Shown here: positions 1 to 10,025 of the stretch, in pieces | Layout of the letters: every line of letters starts with the position of its first letter | Numbering within the stretch: position 1 is the first letter of the stretch | Source: Diphasiastrum complanatum | Lineage: Eukaryota; Streptophyta; Lycopodiopsida; Lycopodiales; Lycopodiaceae | DNA length: 64,000 bases | Reading direction: 5' to 3' | Assembly: GCA_029204225.1 (NCBI GenBank) | Contig: CM055095.1 | Span: 50,474,841 to 50,538,840 of the forward strand | Program-made: the position numbers and the translations under genes | The notes under the pieces: generated by a model | Seen by the model: only the letters and a program-made list of their open reading frames with translations | Databases searched by the model: none | What the model was told of the DNA's origin: nothing

Positions 1-138
1 GGGAAGTAGATCGGTTCCAGTGACTATTTCCCAAAGCTCCTTGGCCATCAGAACTACTCTCATCTTGAATTTTCATAAGTGGTAGTTCGAACCATTGAGT
101 TTGTCTACCATTAGAGCAGACTATGGTTGCGAATCCAT
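1..138 (-). pseudogene. Ty1/copia gag N-terminal fragment, cut by window edge
   Basis: Reading the minus strand from the ATG at 138 gives the start of a copia Gag: a VDKLNGSNYHL-type motif followed by KFKMR, LMAKELWEIVTG and so on, as in the gag genes at 39466 and 53080. Gag forms the cytoplasmic particle that packages the element RNA. Two stops are present: TAG at codon 6, and TGA at 75-73 where the family has a conserved Trp (YHLW). The rest lies beyond position 1. The same TGA occurs in the two related gag copies. It is a dead fragment unless the stops are bypassed. Confidence 0.8.
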
Positions 139-1627
139 TTGGAAATTCAAGGTGAGTGTAATGCAAATAGAAAATTATATGGCTGAAAATAATTATAGCA
201 AATGTCTACACTATTTCAAAACAATCGTTCTAATAATGTCAACTCTAGTTCCACCTTCAAGAATCAAAGAGTAGTGATTACTGCTCTTATACCATCTTGG
301 GATTCGGTGCTATTCTCGTCGCGACAGAGAGAAGCAAGCGGGGAATCCTCGATGCATGCAACTACGTCTTTCAAATCAGACCGATTCCATAGCCATGCAC
401 AAATTATCTGTGTTATTATATTTAGCTTTGAGGAAGTGTTTTAGGTGACGTAATTAGAACGACAAATCAATATATGCTATCAGTCACAAGAACAGTTTAA
501 TCTACGAATAGTTTATCTGCTAGCATGAATCTATCTGAACATAAATGAAATAAGCATTCAATATGCACGATCTAGATTACGGAACATTGACATATATTGC
601 TTGTAGAAAATTCAGTCTGAATGTAGACAGAGTCGCGTTAATGTCAACTTCAGTTCATCCACTTCTGTTACCAACTGGAGAAACTGCTCCTTGATAACCA
701 GTTCGTCGAGTTCTTTGGCGAACAGTTCTTGTTCTTCCATTTCCATAGGTTCTTTCCCTTTACTGTAAGCCAAGGCTTCTGTTTCAAGTTCGTCGAAGCC
801 TCTCTCCGCGGGTTGATCAGGTACCTGAGGAGTCGTCATCTTGGAAACTGAAAGAGAGGTACCTTAACTTCTGATGGAAAAAGTCTAAAAGACTAATTTA
901 CAACTGTACAAGGGAAAGAAAAGATGACTTAGCTGTTTCTGAGGACTGTACTTTCAAAGAAAAGATGAAGAGGAACCCTCTCAGCTCTTTTACCCAAGAT
1001 TTCAGACCTGCTGTCCGGAAAATCCCAGCTTGAAGCTCCAAAACGGCGTCAAAATTTTCGGTTCCTTGAGTATAGTAGCTCGTTGATCTGATTGCTTCTG
1101 AAATGGTTCCCAAAAATCAGATTTGAAGGCAAGATTCACTTCTAAATTTTGAAAATTTCAGAACACTGTACTTGCTGCCTGGATGAGGTTCAATTTCTCA
1201 GAAAACTTTGGTCTGAGGCCCCAAAAATGCAAATACTTTGTAACTTTGGTACTCCTCTACCCTCGCTGACTGGACAGCTATCTGATTGCTCCAAAAACTT
1301 CTGATTTAAGCCAAAGTGTAACTCTGAAAATTAAGATGGATGAGGTTACTGTCAACGTTGGATCAACACCACTCTTCCACTTCAAATTTTCCCTCTACTT
1401 CCCTGAATTTGATGGCAAAAATCAGAGATGAAAGCTAGAAATGCAACGCTGGACCTGCTCTAGAAACTTTAACTAATTTCTATCTGGAAAGCAAGCTTTT
1501 CTACACACTTTTGATCGGTAGAAGGCTCTTCCTACAACGTTGGCCCTGCTACTCTACTTTTTGAAAACTTGAAGAAGTTCTGAGCAATCTAGCTACTTTC
1601 TCCAATGCTGAGAACTGAATTCCCTAG
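139..1627 (-). other. Retroelement leader region, mostly no recognisable coding
   Basis: This lies between the minus-strand primer-binding site at 1640-1628 and the copia gag start at 138, so it occupies the position of a 5' untranslated leader. Apart from a 75-codon ORF at 839-612 I see no domain. Its length (about 1.5 kb) and the family mismatch between a gypsy-like LTR and a copia gag suggest a chimera rather than one element. Confidence 0.4.
612..839 (-). CDS. Small acidic ORF, possible gypsy gag N-terminus
   Basis: This is a 75-residue ORF rich in Glu, Lys and Leu with a heptad-like C-terminal half (around QFLQLVTEVDELKLTL), suggesting a short coiled coil. It has no catalytic motif. It sits about 800 bases downstream of a minus-strand PBS and LTR, where a Ty3/gypsy element would start its gag, and its acidic, helical character would fit such an N-terminus. 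That is inference from position only. It could equally be a chance ORF. Confidence 0.25.
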   Translation of the reverse strand: MTTPQVPDQPAERGFDELETEALAYSKGKEPMEMEEQELFAKELDELVIKEQFLQLVTEVDELKLTLTRLCLHSD

Positions 1628-1640
1628 GATGGAGATGGCT
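1628..1640 (-). other. Primer-binding site, initiator tRNA-Met type
   Basis: The plus strand reads GGCTCTGATACCA, so the minus strand is TGGTATCAGAGCC, the exact complement of the 3' end of plant initiator tRNA-Met. It lies one base from the LTR end at 1642, as expected for a minus-strand element. Confidence 0.85.
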
Positions 1641-1641
1641 C

Positions 1642-1987
1642 TGATACCAGTGTAATAGATCCTAACACCACAGTAGGGCAAACATTAACTGATCCACCCA
1701 ACCTTGCCCACTCCCTGATATAGAGTAAGCCCCTCCTAGCCCAGTGTGAGGATTGGTAGCATGCAACTGCCAAGTGTCGGCCACGTGTCACTGACGTGGC
1801 CGACTGCACGTCGGGACCCAACTGGGAGCCCTATCCTGCTGACAGGGTCCCTAGGTTGTGTTAGGCCCGCCATGGCTATGGACCGTGCTGGGGCACACTA
1901 CTCACACTGTCTTGCCCTGTTGGTCATGTACGTTGGACACGACCCTGACTGTGGTATCTGACCTATCTATGTTCTCTAGGGTTCGAC
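1642..1987 (-). repeat. 346-bp LTR of a minus-strand element (gypsy-like)
   Basis: On the minus strand it runs from TGTCGAACC to CTATTACA, with TG/CA ends and a PBS one base downstream. It is noticeably more GC-rich than its neighbours and contains a CACGTG-bearing stretch near 1785. Upstream on the minus strand lies a gypsy gag remnant, so it may serve as the 3' LTR of that element while also being followed by a PBS. A perfect 16-bp palindrome (GTTACGAGCTCGTAAC, 1992-2007) sits just outside. The extended ends (ACCAGTGT and ACACTGGT) are inverted repeats, not a target duplication. Confidence 0.6.
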
Positions 1988-3353
1988 ACTGGTTACGAGC
2001 TCGTAACATCTAGTCTGGATGAATACCGGCATCATAGATGCCATGGGCTCTCCTATTGCACTCATTAGGTGCAAAGAGGGGCAGAGATCTCTTGTTTCTC
2101 TTTTCTCATTGGGCACGTTAAAATATGGGTGTCTGTACTCACAATCGCGGCATATCGGTACAAAATTGTCTTGTGGCTTGTTAGGGCACTCGGCAATCCT
2201 ATGGTTTTCTCCACATCCATAACACTTGATGAGAGCTCTAAATCCAGTACCTCTAAGTTGGTTGACATAGATAGGTACTAAGTTGCCATTCTCTTCGTCT
2301 ATGAAATGCACTAGGACAGAGTCCTGTGCTTCCTCCCCAGGGTAGTAGGGTTCTTCGGTCACTTTGACCATGTTCATCTGCTAGGCAGCTGGTTGCGGAT
2401 TTCTCACCACTAGGCCTTGGGTTCTGGGGGGAATGGGTGGTAATGCCAGTCTAGGTGGTGGTTGGGGCAAGGCACCTTGATGTTGTGCCAACAGGACGGA
2501 CTGCTTGATTCCTGAGGTTGTATCAACATTCAACTGTATCGTGATTGCTCATCTTGTAGATATGGCAATATCGCGCGGGTCGCTCTAACCTCTATCTCAA
2601 CTGTGGGCACTCATTTTTTATATGGTTGTCAGATCAGTGTGGACGCCAGGTGGATTATCTCCTTGGATAGGCGTGGGTAGGTCTTGGTTGCAAGCCTTTC
2701 AGCTTTTGATCACCATCTGTGGTAAGGTCAGTGGTGAGCTTTTTGATCCGCTCATTGCTCTACGTGTGCAACCTCTCTATGGTGGATATGATGGTATCGA
2801 CGCTATTAGATGTAGAGGTGGAAGCATCATCGTATAGCTTATCCTTATGTTTGGCTCTTTGTTCCTTTCTACGTCTTTGTTCTTGGTCGGAGTTATCAGA
2901 GTTTGAACTAGTGCTCTCACTATCGTCGACTCTCTTAATGACATCGGTGCAGGTTGCTTGAAAAGACACGTATATGTCTCTTCGTTTCATTTGTTGTTTG
3001 ATTTCCTTAGGTAGTTCTGCCATGAACCATATTAGGACACTATGGTCTGGAACGCTATCAAGGTCGCATCCATTTCGCAATCTCTTGATCCGTTCAATAT
3101 AGTCGCGTAAGGACTCGTTTTTCTTATCCATACAGATTCGTCCAAGTTGTAGGAATGGATCGGAAAGGAAGCAAATGGTTTTGAATCTCGTGATGAATAT
3201 AGCCTGTAAGATGCTCCAATCATTTCGTTCGTTCTGCTCAAGATTGAAGTACCAATCTTTTGCAGTATTGATTAGGCATAGATTGAAATATCTTAATAGC
3301 TCATGCAGGTTGTCATCTCCATAGGCTCTACACGCTTGGGTGTAGGCGTAGTC
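1976..3353 (-). pseudogene. Ty3/gypsy-type gag remnant with zinc-knuckle region
   Basis: Two minus-strand ORFs make up the remnant. 3392-2760 contains a Retrotrans_gag-like region: DWYFNLEQNERNDWSILQAIFITRF, then SLRDYIERIKRLRNGC, a pattern typical of gypsy capsid proteins, and ends in a Ser/Asp/Lys-rich tail. 2377-1976 has a Cys/His cluster (CYGCGENHRIAEC) with spacing CX2CX3HX4C, one residue shorter than the canonical CX2CX4HX4C knuckle, plus a further C-rich stretch. The Pro-rich linker between them (2378-2759) is broken. The first residues of the upstream ORF (MDKLQRKLLLP) are not gag; they come from a copied copia LTR end. No pol follows; a separate gypsy RT remnant is at 29400-30690 on the same strand. 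Confidence 0.7.
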
Positions 3354-3490
3354 ATGCATTGGAAGTAGGAGTTTCCGCTGCAATTTATCCATCCTATTTC
3401 CGACAAAAATTGTCGGAAATAGGATGGATAAATTGCAGCGGATTTTGTCGGAAATAGGATGGATAAATTGCAGCGGAAACTCCTACTTCC
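3343..3490. repeat. Triplicated copia LTR end: one inverted, two direct copies
   Basis: The terminal segment of the element C LTR (starting TGTCGGAAATAGG on the plus strand) is present three times: inverted at 3405-3343, direct at 3410-3441, and direct at 3446-3490 as part of the real LTR. The inverted copy and the first direct copy are separated by only a few A/T bases, so they form a near-perfect hairpin. The inverted copy supplies the ATG and first codons of the adjacent gypsy gag ORF. This looks like a foldback or repair junction between two elements. Confidence 0.85.
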
Positions 3491-4484
3491 AATGCATGAC
3501 TACGTCTATCAAAAATTGAACAAAGCAGTAGTGATGAAAATCACGTTCAATCTTTAGCAACTAGCTTTGAAATCGCTAGATACTAAGTGATTACGTAGTC
3601 AAACATAAAGTATTGAATTCTCAGACAATTTCTAACAGTTACAAAAACAATATAGAGATGCATGCATTCTGACATATACTGAACGCAATAAGAAGATAGT
3701 ATTGATTCAAAAAAACGAAAATCAGATGCTAATGAGCGCACGACAATAGCGAATAGAAACCGCGCACTCTAAGCTGTCTCTGAGTAACTGAGAATAGGTC
3801 TGAAATAAGCAGCTCTGTTGATAAGCAGTAGCGCAATAACAACTCTAAAATAAATCTCCAAAAGACTGAGCTAGAATGCTCAAGAGAGTTCAAGCTTGAA
3901 AGCTTGATAGAGAGCTAACTACAATACTTCTGATCGTCCTCAGAATTTGAATTGAGAACTTCAATGATAATTGAGATGTATGAACAGCTGATTTATACGA
4001 AGTAATTAGGTCGTCAAATGCGATTGTCAGTTGGCTGGTGTCCTGCTGGCATTCATCCAGTTCCTTCTCAGAAATTGATTGCTGATAAGCGGTGAAAATC
4101 GGCCGTAAACAGTCTGTCTGCATAAATGAACCAAAACTATCACTCTGCAGAAATAAACTAAAACTGCCACAGGTGATAGTGTCGCAAAAAGGCGAAGGTG
4201 TCAGTTTTTTGCGAAAAATCTGACAGTGTCCTTAAATCTCATTTAGGGTAGCCCAACACTTTGCTAGAGTCATTTCCTTAATATTTGAGGCACTTTGAAA
4301 AAGCGAAAAATGCGACTCTGCATATTTACTCGTAATTTTTGACAGGCAAAAAGTGCGAAAAAGGCGACACTGCATTTTTACACTAAATTCCTGACAGATG
4401 AAAAATGCAACACTGTTGTCAAACTCCGTGTATTTCTCAGTAGACTGTGTAAAAACACTTGTAATTCTGCAGACTGTGTAAAAA
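3446..4484 (-). repeat. 3' LTR remnant of copia C
   Basis: Aligns by eye with 6910-7933 over about 1 kb with scattered substitutions. The minus-strand 3' terminus is CCGACA at 3446. The 5' end of the LTR is missing: sequence changes at 4484 directly into RNase H coding sequence (RATMDFCICYG). It contains several copies of a module resembling AAAATGCGACACTG, also found in other LTRs of the window. Confidence 0.85.
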
Positions 4485-5454
4485 TCGATTGCTCCATAAC
4501 AAATGCAAAAGTCCATAGTAGCTCGAAGATATCTCATGACTCTGAGAAGAGTCTTTCAATGTGTTACACTAGGATTAGTCATAAACTGATTGTCTGGTCT
4601 GGTACAGATCATAAAAGAAATCCTATAATAGAATTGTAAGGATACTCATGCATCTGCTGCTTCTCATGAATTGTTTGAGGACCTTATTCCATTGGTGAGA
4701 GAGCTAACTTGCAATTAATCAGATTATATCTAACTAACATGTTGTAGATGTACCTCTCTTGTGTAAATGTAGATCAACTTCTGTTTTCTATCTCTGTGGA
4801 TTTGTATATCAAGGCAGAAGTGAGCTCCGCATAGATCGGTCATGTCGAATTCGGAAGATAGCATTATCTTGGCCTCTTTTATCAGATCGGTATTGTTGCT
4901 GAAAAGCAATGTATCATCCATGTATAAAGTGATAATGATAAAAGACTGCTGCACTTCTTTGAAGTAAACATTTGAATCTGAAGAGCTAGGTATATAGCCG
5001 TGATCAATAAGAAAAGTATTGATCCTTTGAAACTATGCTTGAGCAGATTGCTTGAAGCCATAAAGTGCCTTATGGAGTTTACACACATGATTGTGTTTAC
5101 TCTCGATAATATAACCTTCGGGTTGCACCATGTAGATGTCTTCTTCGATAACTCCATTGAGATATGTTGTCTCTACATCCATTTGATGTATTTCCAAATC
5201 TGCTGCAACGACAAATAATAGCAAAGTTGAATAAAAGAATGCTTGACTATTGGACTGAAGGTCTCAGTGTAATCGACATTGTATACCTGAGAAAATCCTC
5301 TGGCAAAAAGTCGTGTCTTTCTCCTATTGATGCTTCCATCTGCATTGTACTTGACTTTGAAAATCCATTTGTAATCAACTACATTTCTCCTAGCAGGTAA
5401 TTCGACAATTGTCCATGTCTGGTTCTTGATAAGAGATGAATATTCTTTATCCAT
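4485..5454 (-). pseudogene. Copia RT and RNase H stub of element C
   Basis: The minus strand encodes consecutive copia RT blocks in changing frames: MDKEYSSLIKNQTW, the KWIFKVKYNADGS motif, the VVAADLEIHQMDVETTYLNG motif with the first catalytic Asp, HKALYGFKQ, then LYMDDTLLFSNN, where the normal YVDD is YMDD with both Asp intact. EFDMTDL follows. After 4730 only stop-riddled RNase H linker is seen, ending in RYLRATMDFCICYGAID at 4537-4485, where the LTR begins. At least three frameshifts and many stops make it non-functional. Confidence 0.85.
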
Positions 5455-6760
5455 AGCTTCTTTTCAAAGATCTGAATCAGACTGAGTGCCTCTTGGACAG
5501 ACGTCGGTTCCTGAACAAGGTAGGTTGCAGACTCGTTGATATACCTGTTAGGTGGTCTGCTTGCTCTTGAAGATTTTCTGGGTAATAGAGGAAGTTGATC
5601 ATTTCCATCATACCGTAGTTGCTGAACTGCAACATCATCATCTTCTGATTCGTCGTTGATTTGTTGTTCGTCAACAGTTGATGAGCTTGGACCTTCAATG
5701 AGAATAGTCGACTGAGGAACTGGAAAGTTCAATATGTTAGGAGAATCTAACAGGTCGGCTACATGGAGACTGTCTTTTTCTTTGAGGTCTTGAAACTGAT
5801 CTTCAATGAAGGTGACATCTCGTCTAGTGAAATATTTTGATTCAATAGGAGCGAACAACTTGTAGGCTTGATCTGAAGTAGTGTAGTTGATGAAAATACA
5901 TTTGATACTCTGGAAGTCGAGCTTTTTCTTGAGATTACGAGGAATCTGCACAAAAGCAGTACATCCAAAAACTCGTAAGTTTGATAAAGAAGGTTTGGTA
6001 CCTGTCCAAACTTGGAATGGTGTTTTGTCTAAGAGATCTTTATTAGGACATATGTTCTGATTATAGGTTGTTGTTGAAACAGCTTCAGTCCAGAAGGACT
6101 TCGGAAGTGTAGCATGTGATAACACGCACTTTGCCGATTCAACTAAGGTTCTGTTCTTTCTCTCAGCAAGACCATTTGATTGAGGTGAATAGGAGGTGAT
6201 GTATTGTTTCTCAATGCCATTGTTAAAGCAGTACTCCTTGAATTCGGTGGAGATGTATTCTCCCCCGTTATCTGACCTCAGTGCTTTGATTCGTTTGTCA
6301 ATTTGATTCTCAGCATGCTCTTTGAATTGTCTGAATTTGATGAAAGTCTCTGAATTATGTTTAATGAAATAAACGGCTGTTCTTCTGGAGAATTTGTCAA
6401 TAAAAGTAATAAAATACTTTGCATCTAGCAATGAAGGAGTTTGCATAGGTCCACATATATCTGTATGAACAACATTTAACAGATCTTTTGTTGCATGCCT
6501 ATGGTTTGATCTAAAAGGAATCCTAGCCTGCTCTCCAAAGATGCAGATTGTGATCTATTCTTGGACACAGGATTGTGATCTGATCATTGTATTCACAATT
6601 GCTTAATGACAGACAGGGAGATTGACCTTACTAGAAGGATAGTCGAGATCAAGAACCATGGATTGTTTGGACATGTTCAAAACAGATGCATAATTCAAGT
6701 GTTCTAAGCGATGATGTGAAGATTGTGATAGCAATTTGATATCAAGTATTAGAGCTTTCG
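5455..6760 (-). pseudogene. Copia integrase of element C
   Basis: A long minus-strand ORF (6446-5379) carries the integrase core: the DAKYFITFIDKFSRR motif, LRSDNGGEY (second catalytic Asp), SPQSNGLAERKNR (catalytic Glu) and the C-terminal VFGCTAFVQIP region, followed by an acidic linker into RT. Upstream (6760-6447), in broken frames, are a pre-integrase remnant (RLEHLNYASVLNMSKQS) and NVVHTDICGPMQTPS with the first catalytic Asp, so the triad is visible across a break. The zinc-binding region is interrupted by stops. Integrase would insert the cDNA in the nucleus. Confidence 0.85.
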
Positions 6761-6909
6761 CTCTGTATCAAAATAGTATTATGCCTTGATAGAGATCACA
6801 GATCTGATACCGTGGCGGTTCAGATAAAGGAAATAGTGATCTAGCACTGATACTATGATAGAAGCTCTGATATAGTATTAGGCCTTGAAGAATCAATGCT
6901 CTGATACCA
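6760..6909 (-). other. PBS of element C plus degenerate PBS-like copies
   Basis: A perfect PBS (GCTCTGATACCA on the plus strand) is at 6898-6909, adjoining the LTR end at 6910. Further PBS-like stretches follow within 150 bases: GCTCTGATATA 6864-6874, GCACTGATACTA 6844-6855, GATCTGATACC 6801-6811 and GCTCTGTATCA 6760-6770, some with a shared spacer resembling TAGTATTAGGCCTTGA. Only the first is positioned for priming. Confidence 0.75.
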
Positions 6910-8014
6910 CATCAGAAATAGGATGAATAAATTGCAGTGGAAACTCCTACTTCCAATGCATGACTACGCCTATCAAAAATTGAACAAAGCAGTAGTGAGG
7001 AAAATCACGTTCAATCTTTAGCAACTAACTTTGAAATCACTAGATATTAATTGATCACGTAGCCAAACATAAAGTATTGAATTCTCAAACAATTTCTATC
7101 AGTTACAAAAGCAATATAGAAATGCATGCATTCTGACATATACTGAATGCAATAAGGAGATAGTACTGATTCAGAAAAACAAAATCAGATGTTAATGAGC
7201 GCAAGAAAATAGCAGATAGAAACCACGCTCTCTAAACTATCTCTGAGTAACTGAGAATAAGTCTGAAATAAGCAGCTCTGTTGATAAGCAGTAGTGCAAT
7301 AACAACTCTAAATAAATATCCAAAAGACTGAGCTAGAATGCTCAAGAGAGTTCAAGCTTGAAAGCTTGATAGAGAGCTAACTACAATACTTCTGATCGTC
7401 TTCAGAACTTGAATTGAGAACTTCAATGATAATTGAGATGTATGAACAACTGATTGATACTAAGTAATTAGGTCGTCAAATGCGATTGCCAGTTGGCTGG
7501 TGTCCTACTAGCATTCATTCAGTTTCTTCTCAGAAATTGATTGCTGATAAGCGGTGAAAATTGGCCGTAAACAGTCTGTCTGCATAAATGAACCAAAACT
7601 GTCACTCTGCATAAATGAACTAAAACTGCCACAGGCGATAGTGTCACAAAAAGACGAAGGTGTCGATATTTTGCGAAAAACCCGACAGTGTCATTAAATC
7701 TCATTTAGGGTAGCCCCAGTCATTTTCTTAACATTTGAGGCACTTTGAAAAAGCAAAAAATACGACTCTGCATATTTACTTGTAATTCTTGACAAGCGAA
7801 AAATGCGAAAAGGCGACACTGCATTTTTACACTAAGTTTCTGACAGGCGAAAAATGCAACATTGTTTTCAAACTCCGTGTATTTCTGTAGACTGTGTAAA
7901 ACACTTGTAATTCTACAGACTGTGTAAAACCACAGAAAAATCTGCAGAACTGGATAAACAATGGATGAAGATTAAAACCGATTAGTCGATTAGTAAGAAG
8001 AAGAATAATCCAAC
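6910..8014 (-). repeat. 5' LTR of copia C (1,105 bp)
   Basis: The minus-strand LTR begins TGTTGGATTATTC at 8014, matching the start of the element D LTR (TGTTGGATTTATTC), and ends next to the PBS. The terminal dinucleotide at the PBS end is TG on the minus strand rather than CA; the 3' LTR copy has CA, so two or three transitions have accumulated here. The U3 contains repeats of an AATGCGA/GACACTG module. Confidence 0.85.
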
Positions 8015-8577
8015 AGTTTCCATGTGTGAGAGCCTGTTTTAAGTTCCTATAAGTTAGGAACATTATCTTAAATCAAGCAAAATTATGGTGAGGCAATGGC
8101 ATCAAGTTAGGAGTCAAAGAGATAGAGGTTTATCTTGTATTGATTGGTGGATCTAAGTGATGAGACATTCTCCACACGTGCCAGACCTGTTGAGTCAGCA
8201 TAATAGTTCGAAATGTACTTGATCTATGTATAGATCATCATTGTATATATGAACCTTGATGAGAGATCTTGATTTTGAGGCAAAACCTTGTTCTTTCCAC
8301 TGTTTGTGTTGTGATTTTTTGCATTAAATGCTATCCATAGTTAATGAATTTCATTCATTGCTCACTGTCCATACAGTGACATAATTTCACACATGCGAGG
8401 CCGTTGTTTAGTTGTATTGATAATTTTTCAAGTTCTTTTTGCTAGTTAGATGCAAATTTTTGATCTAGATCGAGATCTAGACATTAGATTTGAGATTGAT
8501 CTATCTAATTAGCATCCAACACCTCTTGTGGATCGATTGTAGATCCATTCAAGGTCCAAAAATCAGTAAATTCAACC
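8015..8577 (+). repeat. 5' LTR remnant of copia I
   Basis: The last 75 bases match the 3' LTR end at 12735-12807, including AATCAGTAAATTCAAC. The LTR lacks its TGTTGAAATT start, so only part of U3 plus R/U5 is left. A TATATATGAACC stretch near 8246 could be its TATA region. Compared with this copy, the 3' LTR has an internal deletion of roughly 480 bp. Confidence 0.7.
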
Positions 8578-8589
8578 TGGTATCATATC
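8578..8589 (+). other. Mutated PBS of copia I
   Basis: Reads TGGTATCATATC directly after the LTR end, against TGGTATCAGAGC expected; two mismatches. The following 560 bases (8590-9157) are an untranslated leader without a recognised feature. Confidence 0.65.
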
Positions 8590-9157
8590 CAAGTACAAGA
8601 GGCTATGAAACTGATCAATAAACATACCCAAAATTAGTAAGTTTTGAGTGTTTGATCTAATCTGAAGAGGGCGAACTAGGAGTGGTAGCATCAAATTTTT
8701 TGGATCAAATAGAGTTGTGGGCTGCAGGTGTACTGTTCACACATGTGAGGCCATACTGGACCTAGCTTTCAAGTGCCCAACTTTGAATTTGTCCCATAAT
8801 TCACAACACATCCAATCTTGACAAGTTTTTGGTGCATTGTAGCTTCATAGTTTCCATGTCAATGATTAGATCTCAAAATGGATCATTGATTTTATTTTTT
8901 GGAAGCTCATATCAGGCTCAAAAAATTCATTTCTTAGATCTTGATAGGGAGGGGTGAAAACTAGGGAGTTAATCGCCAAAAATCATAGATCTAGGGAGTG
9001 ATTTGCTAGTTTTTTAGTGATCTCATTGTACCATCATCCAAGCTTTGTGCTAGTTCGATTGGGCCGAGACTAGAAGCATTTTGAGTGTTAGAAGTATACC
9101 TTAGATCATTCCATTGAGTGAAATCTTTGTGAATTTCAAGAGCTAAACCATTCATAA

Positions 9158-10020
9158 TGGTATCCATGGGCTAGAAGCTAATGAGAAACTTACATCCACT
9201 AATAATTCCATATGGAAAGTGAGAATGGAGTCGCTCTTGGTGCTCCACGATCTCTATGACATTGTCGAAGAAGAGGCGGATGAACCTCTAGGTGGGCAAG
9301 AGCAAGTTAGATATAAGAAGAAAGCTAGATTGGCCTTACATTGCATCAAGATGAATGTGAGCAATGACCTCTTGAAAGAGGTGTCATCTTGTATCTTGGT
9401 CAAGGAGGCTTGTTTCATTAAAAGGCATTTATGAATCCAATAACACTTCAAGGATACTTATGCTTAGAAATCAAGTGCTTCAAAGCATGAAAGTAAGTGG
9501 AGAGAGTGCAGAAGAGTATGTGCTTAGGAACAAATCTTTGAACTGTAGAATTGGCTTCCATTGGAAATAAAATTCAAGATATTGAACTTGTGCAAGTCAT
9601 TCTAAATGGACTAGGTGATGATTATACCAATCTAGTCCAAAGCTTTACAATCCAAGATAAACTACCTACAATTGACAAGCTCCATAATGTGCTTGTGGCC
9701 GAAGAGAGTAGGATGCTACATCTCAAGGCAAGGTCGATGGGAGCAAGGCCAACTTCTCATTCAAAAGCAAGAAGAAGACCAATCCATCCAAGAAGAACCA
9801 AGGAGGAGGTCAAGGACAAGGATATGTGGATCAAATTTCAAAGACAAATCTAAGAAGGACAAATCAAAGCTAAAATGTTTCAAATGAAAAAAAAAATGAC
9901 ATTTTGCTTCCGAGTGCTTCAAGAAGAAGAATGCCCAAGAGAAGGACAAGCAAGGAAATCTTGTGCTTGAGGAGGAGAAGAATGATTGCAATTCATCCTT
10001 GATGGCATCTACAACATCAA
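9158..10020 (+). pseudogene. Copia gag of element I
   Basis: In three frames the region reads as a copia Gag close to the G1/G2 family: SIWKVRMESLLVLHDLYDIV, ALHCIKMNVSNDLLKEV, then LVQVILNGLGDDYTNLVQSF and LPTIDKLHNVLVAEESRM. The basic C-terminus leads into a damaged zinc knuckle near 9875-9922 (a first Cys, then stops, then HFASEC). A frameshift lies next to the start (9158) and others around 9420 and 9545. Coding stops at the nested LTR. Confidence 0.8.
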
Positions 10021-10025
10021 CATCA

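Larger units (their letters stand above)
3446..8014 (-). mobile_element. Ty1/copia element C, internally deleted
   Basis: This minus-strand LTR element has a complete 5' LTR (8014-6910), a PBS (6909-6898), integrase (IN, about 6760-5455), RT (5454-4540), an RNase H stub, and a 3' LTR remnant (4484-3446). The whole gag and protease are missing between the PBS and integrase, and most of RNase H plus the first ~80 bp of the 3' LTR are lost. It is related to element D (51779-57036) in LTR ends and pol. No matching target duplication is visible: GTTTC follows 8014 but GATTT precedes 3446, consistent with the rearranged left end. Confidence 0.85.

Noticed and set aside
202-444. 80-codon plus-strand ORF near the left edge
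   Set aside because: No family resemblance, and it lies in the leader of a minus-strand retroelement.
1637-1992. LTR 1642-1987 as a small inverted-repeat (MITE-like) transposon with ACCAGTGT/ACACTGGT ends
   Set aside because: Adjacent PBS and TG/CA ends fit an LTR better; the outer bases are complementary by coincidence with the PBS and neighbouring sequence, and there is no target duplication.
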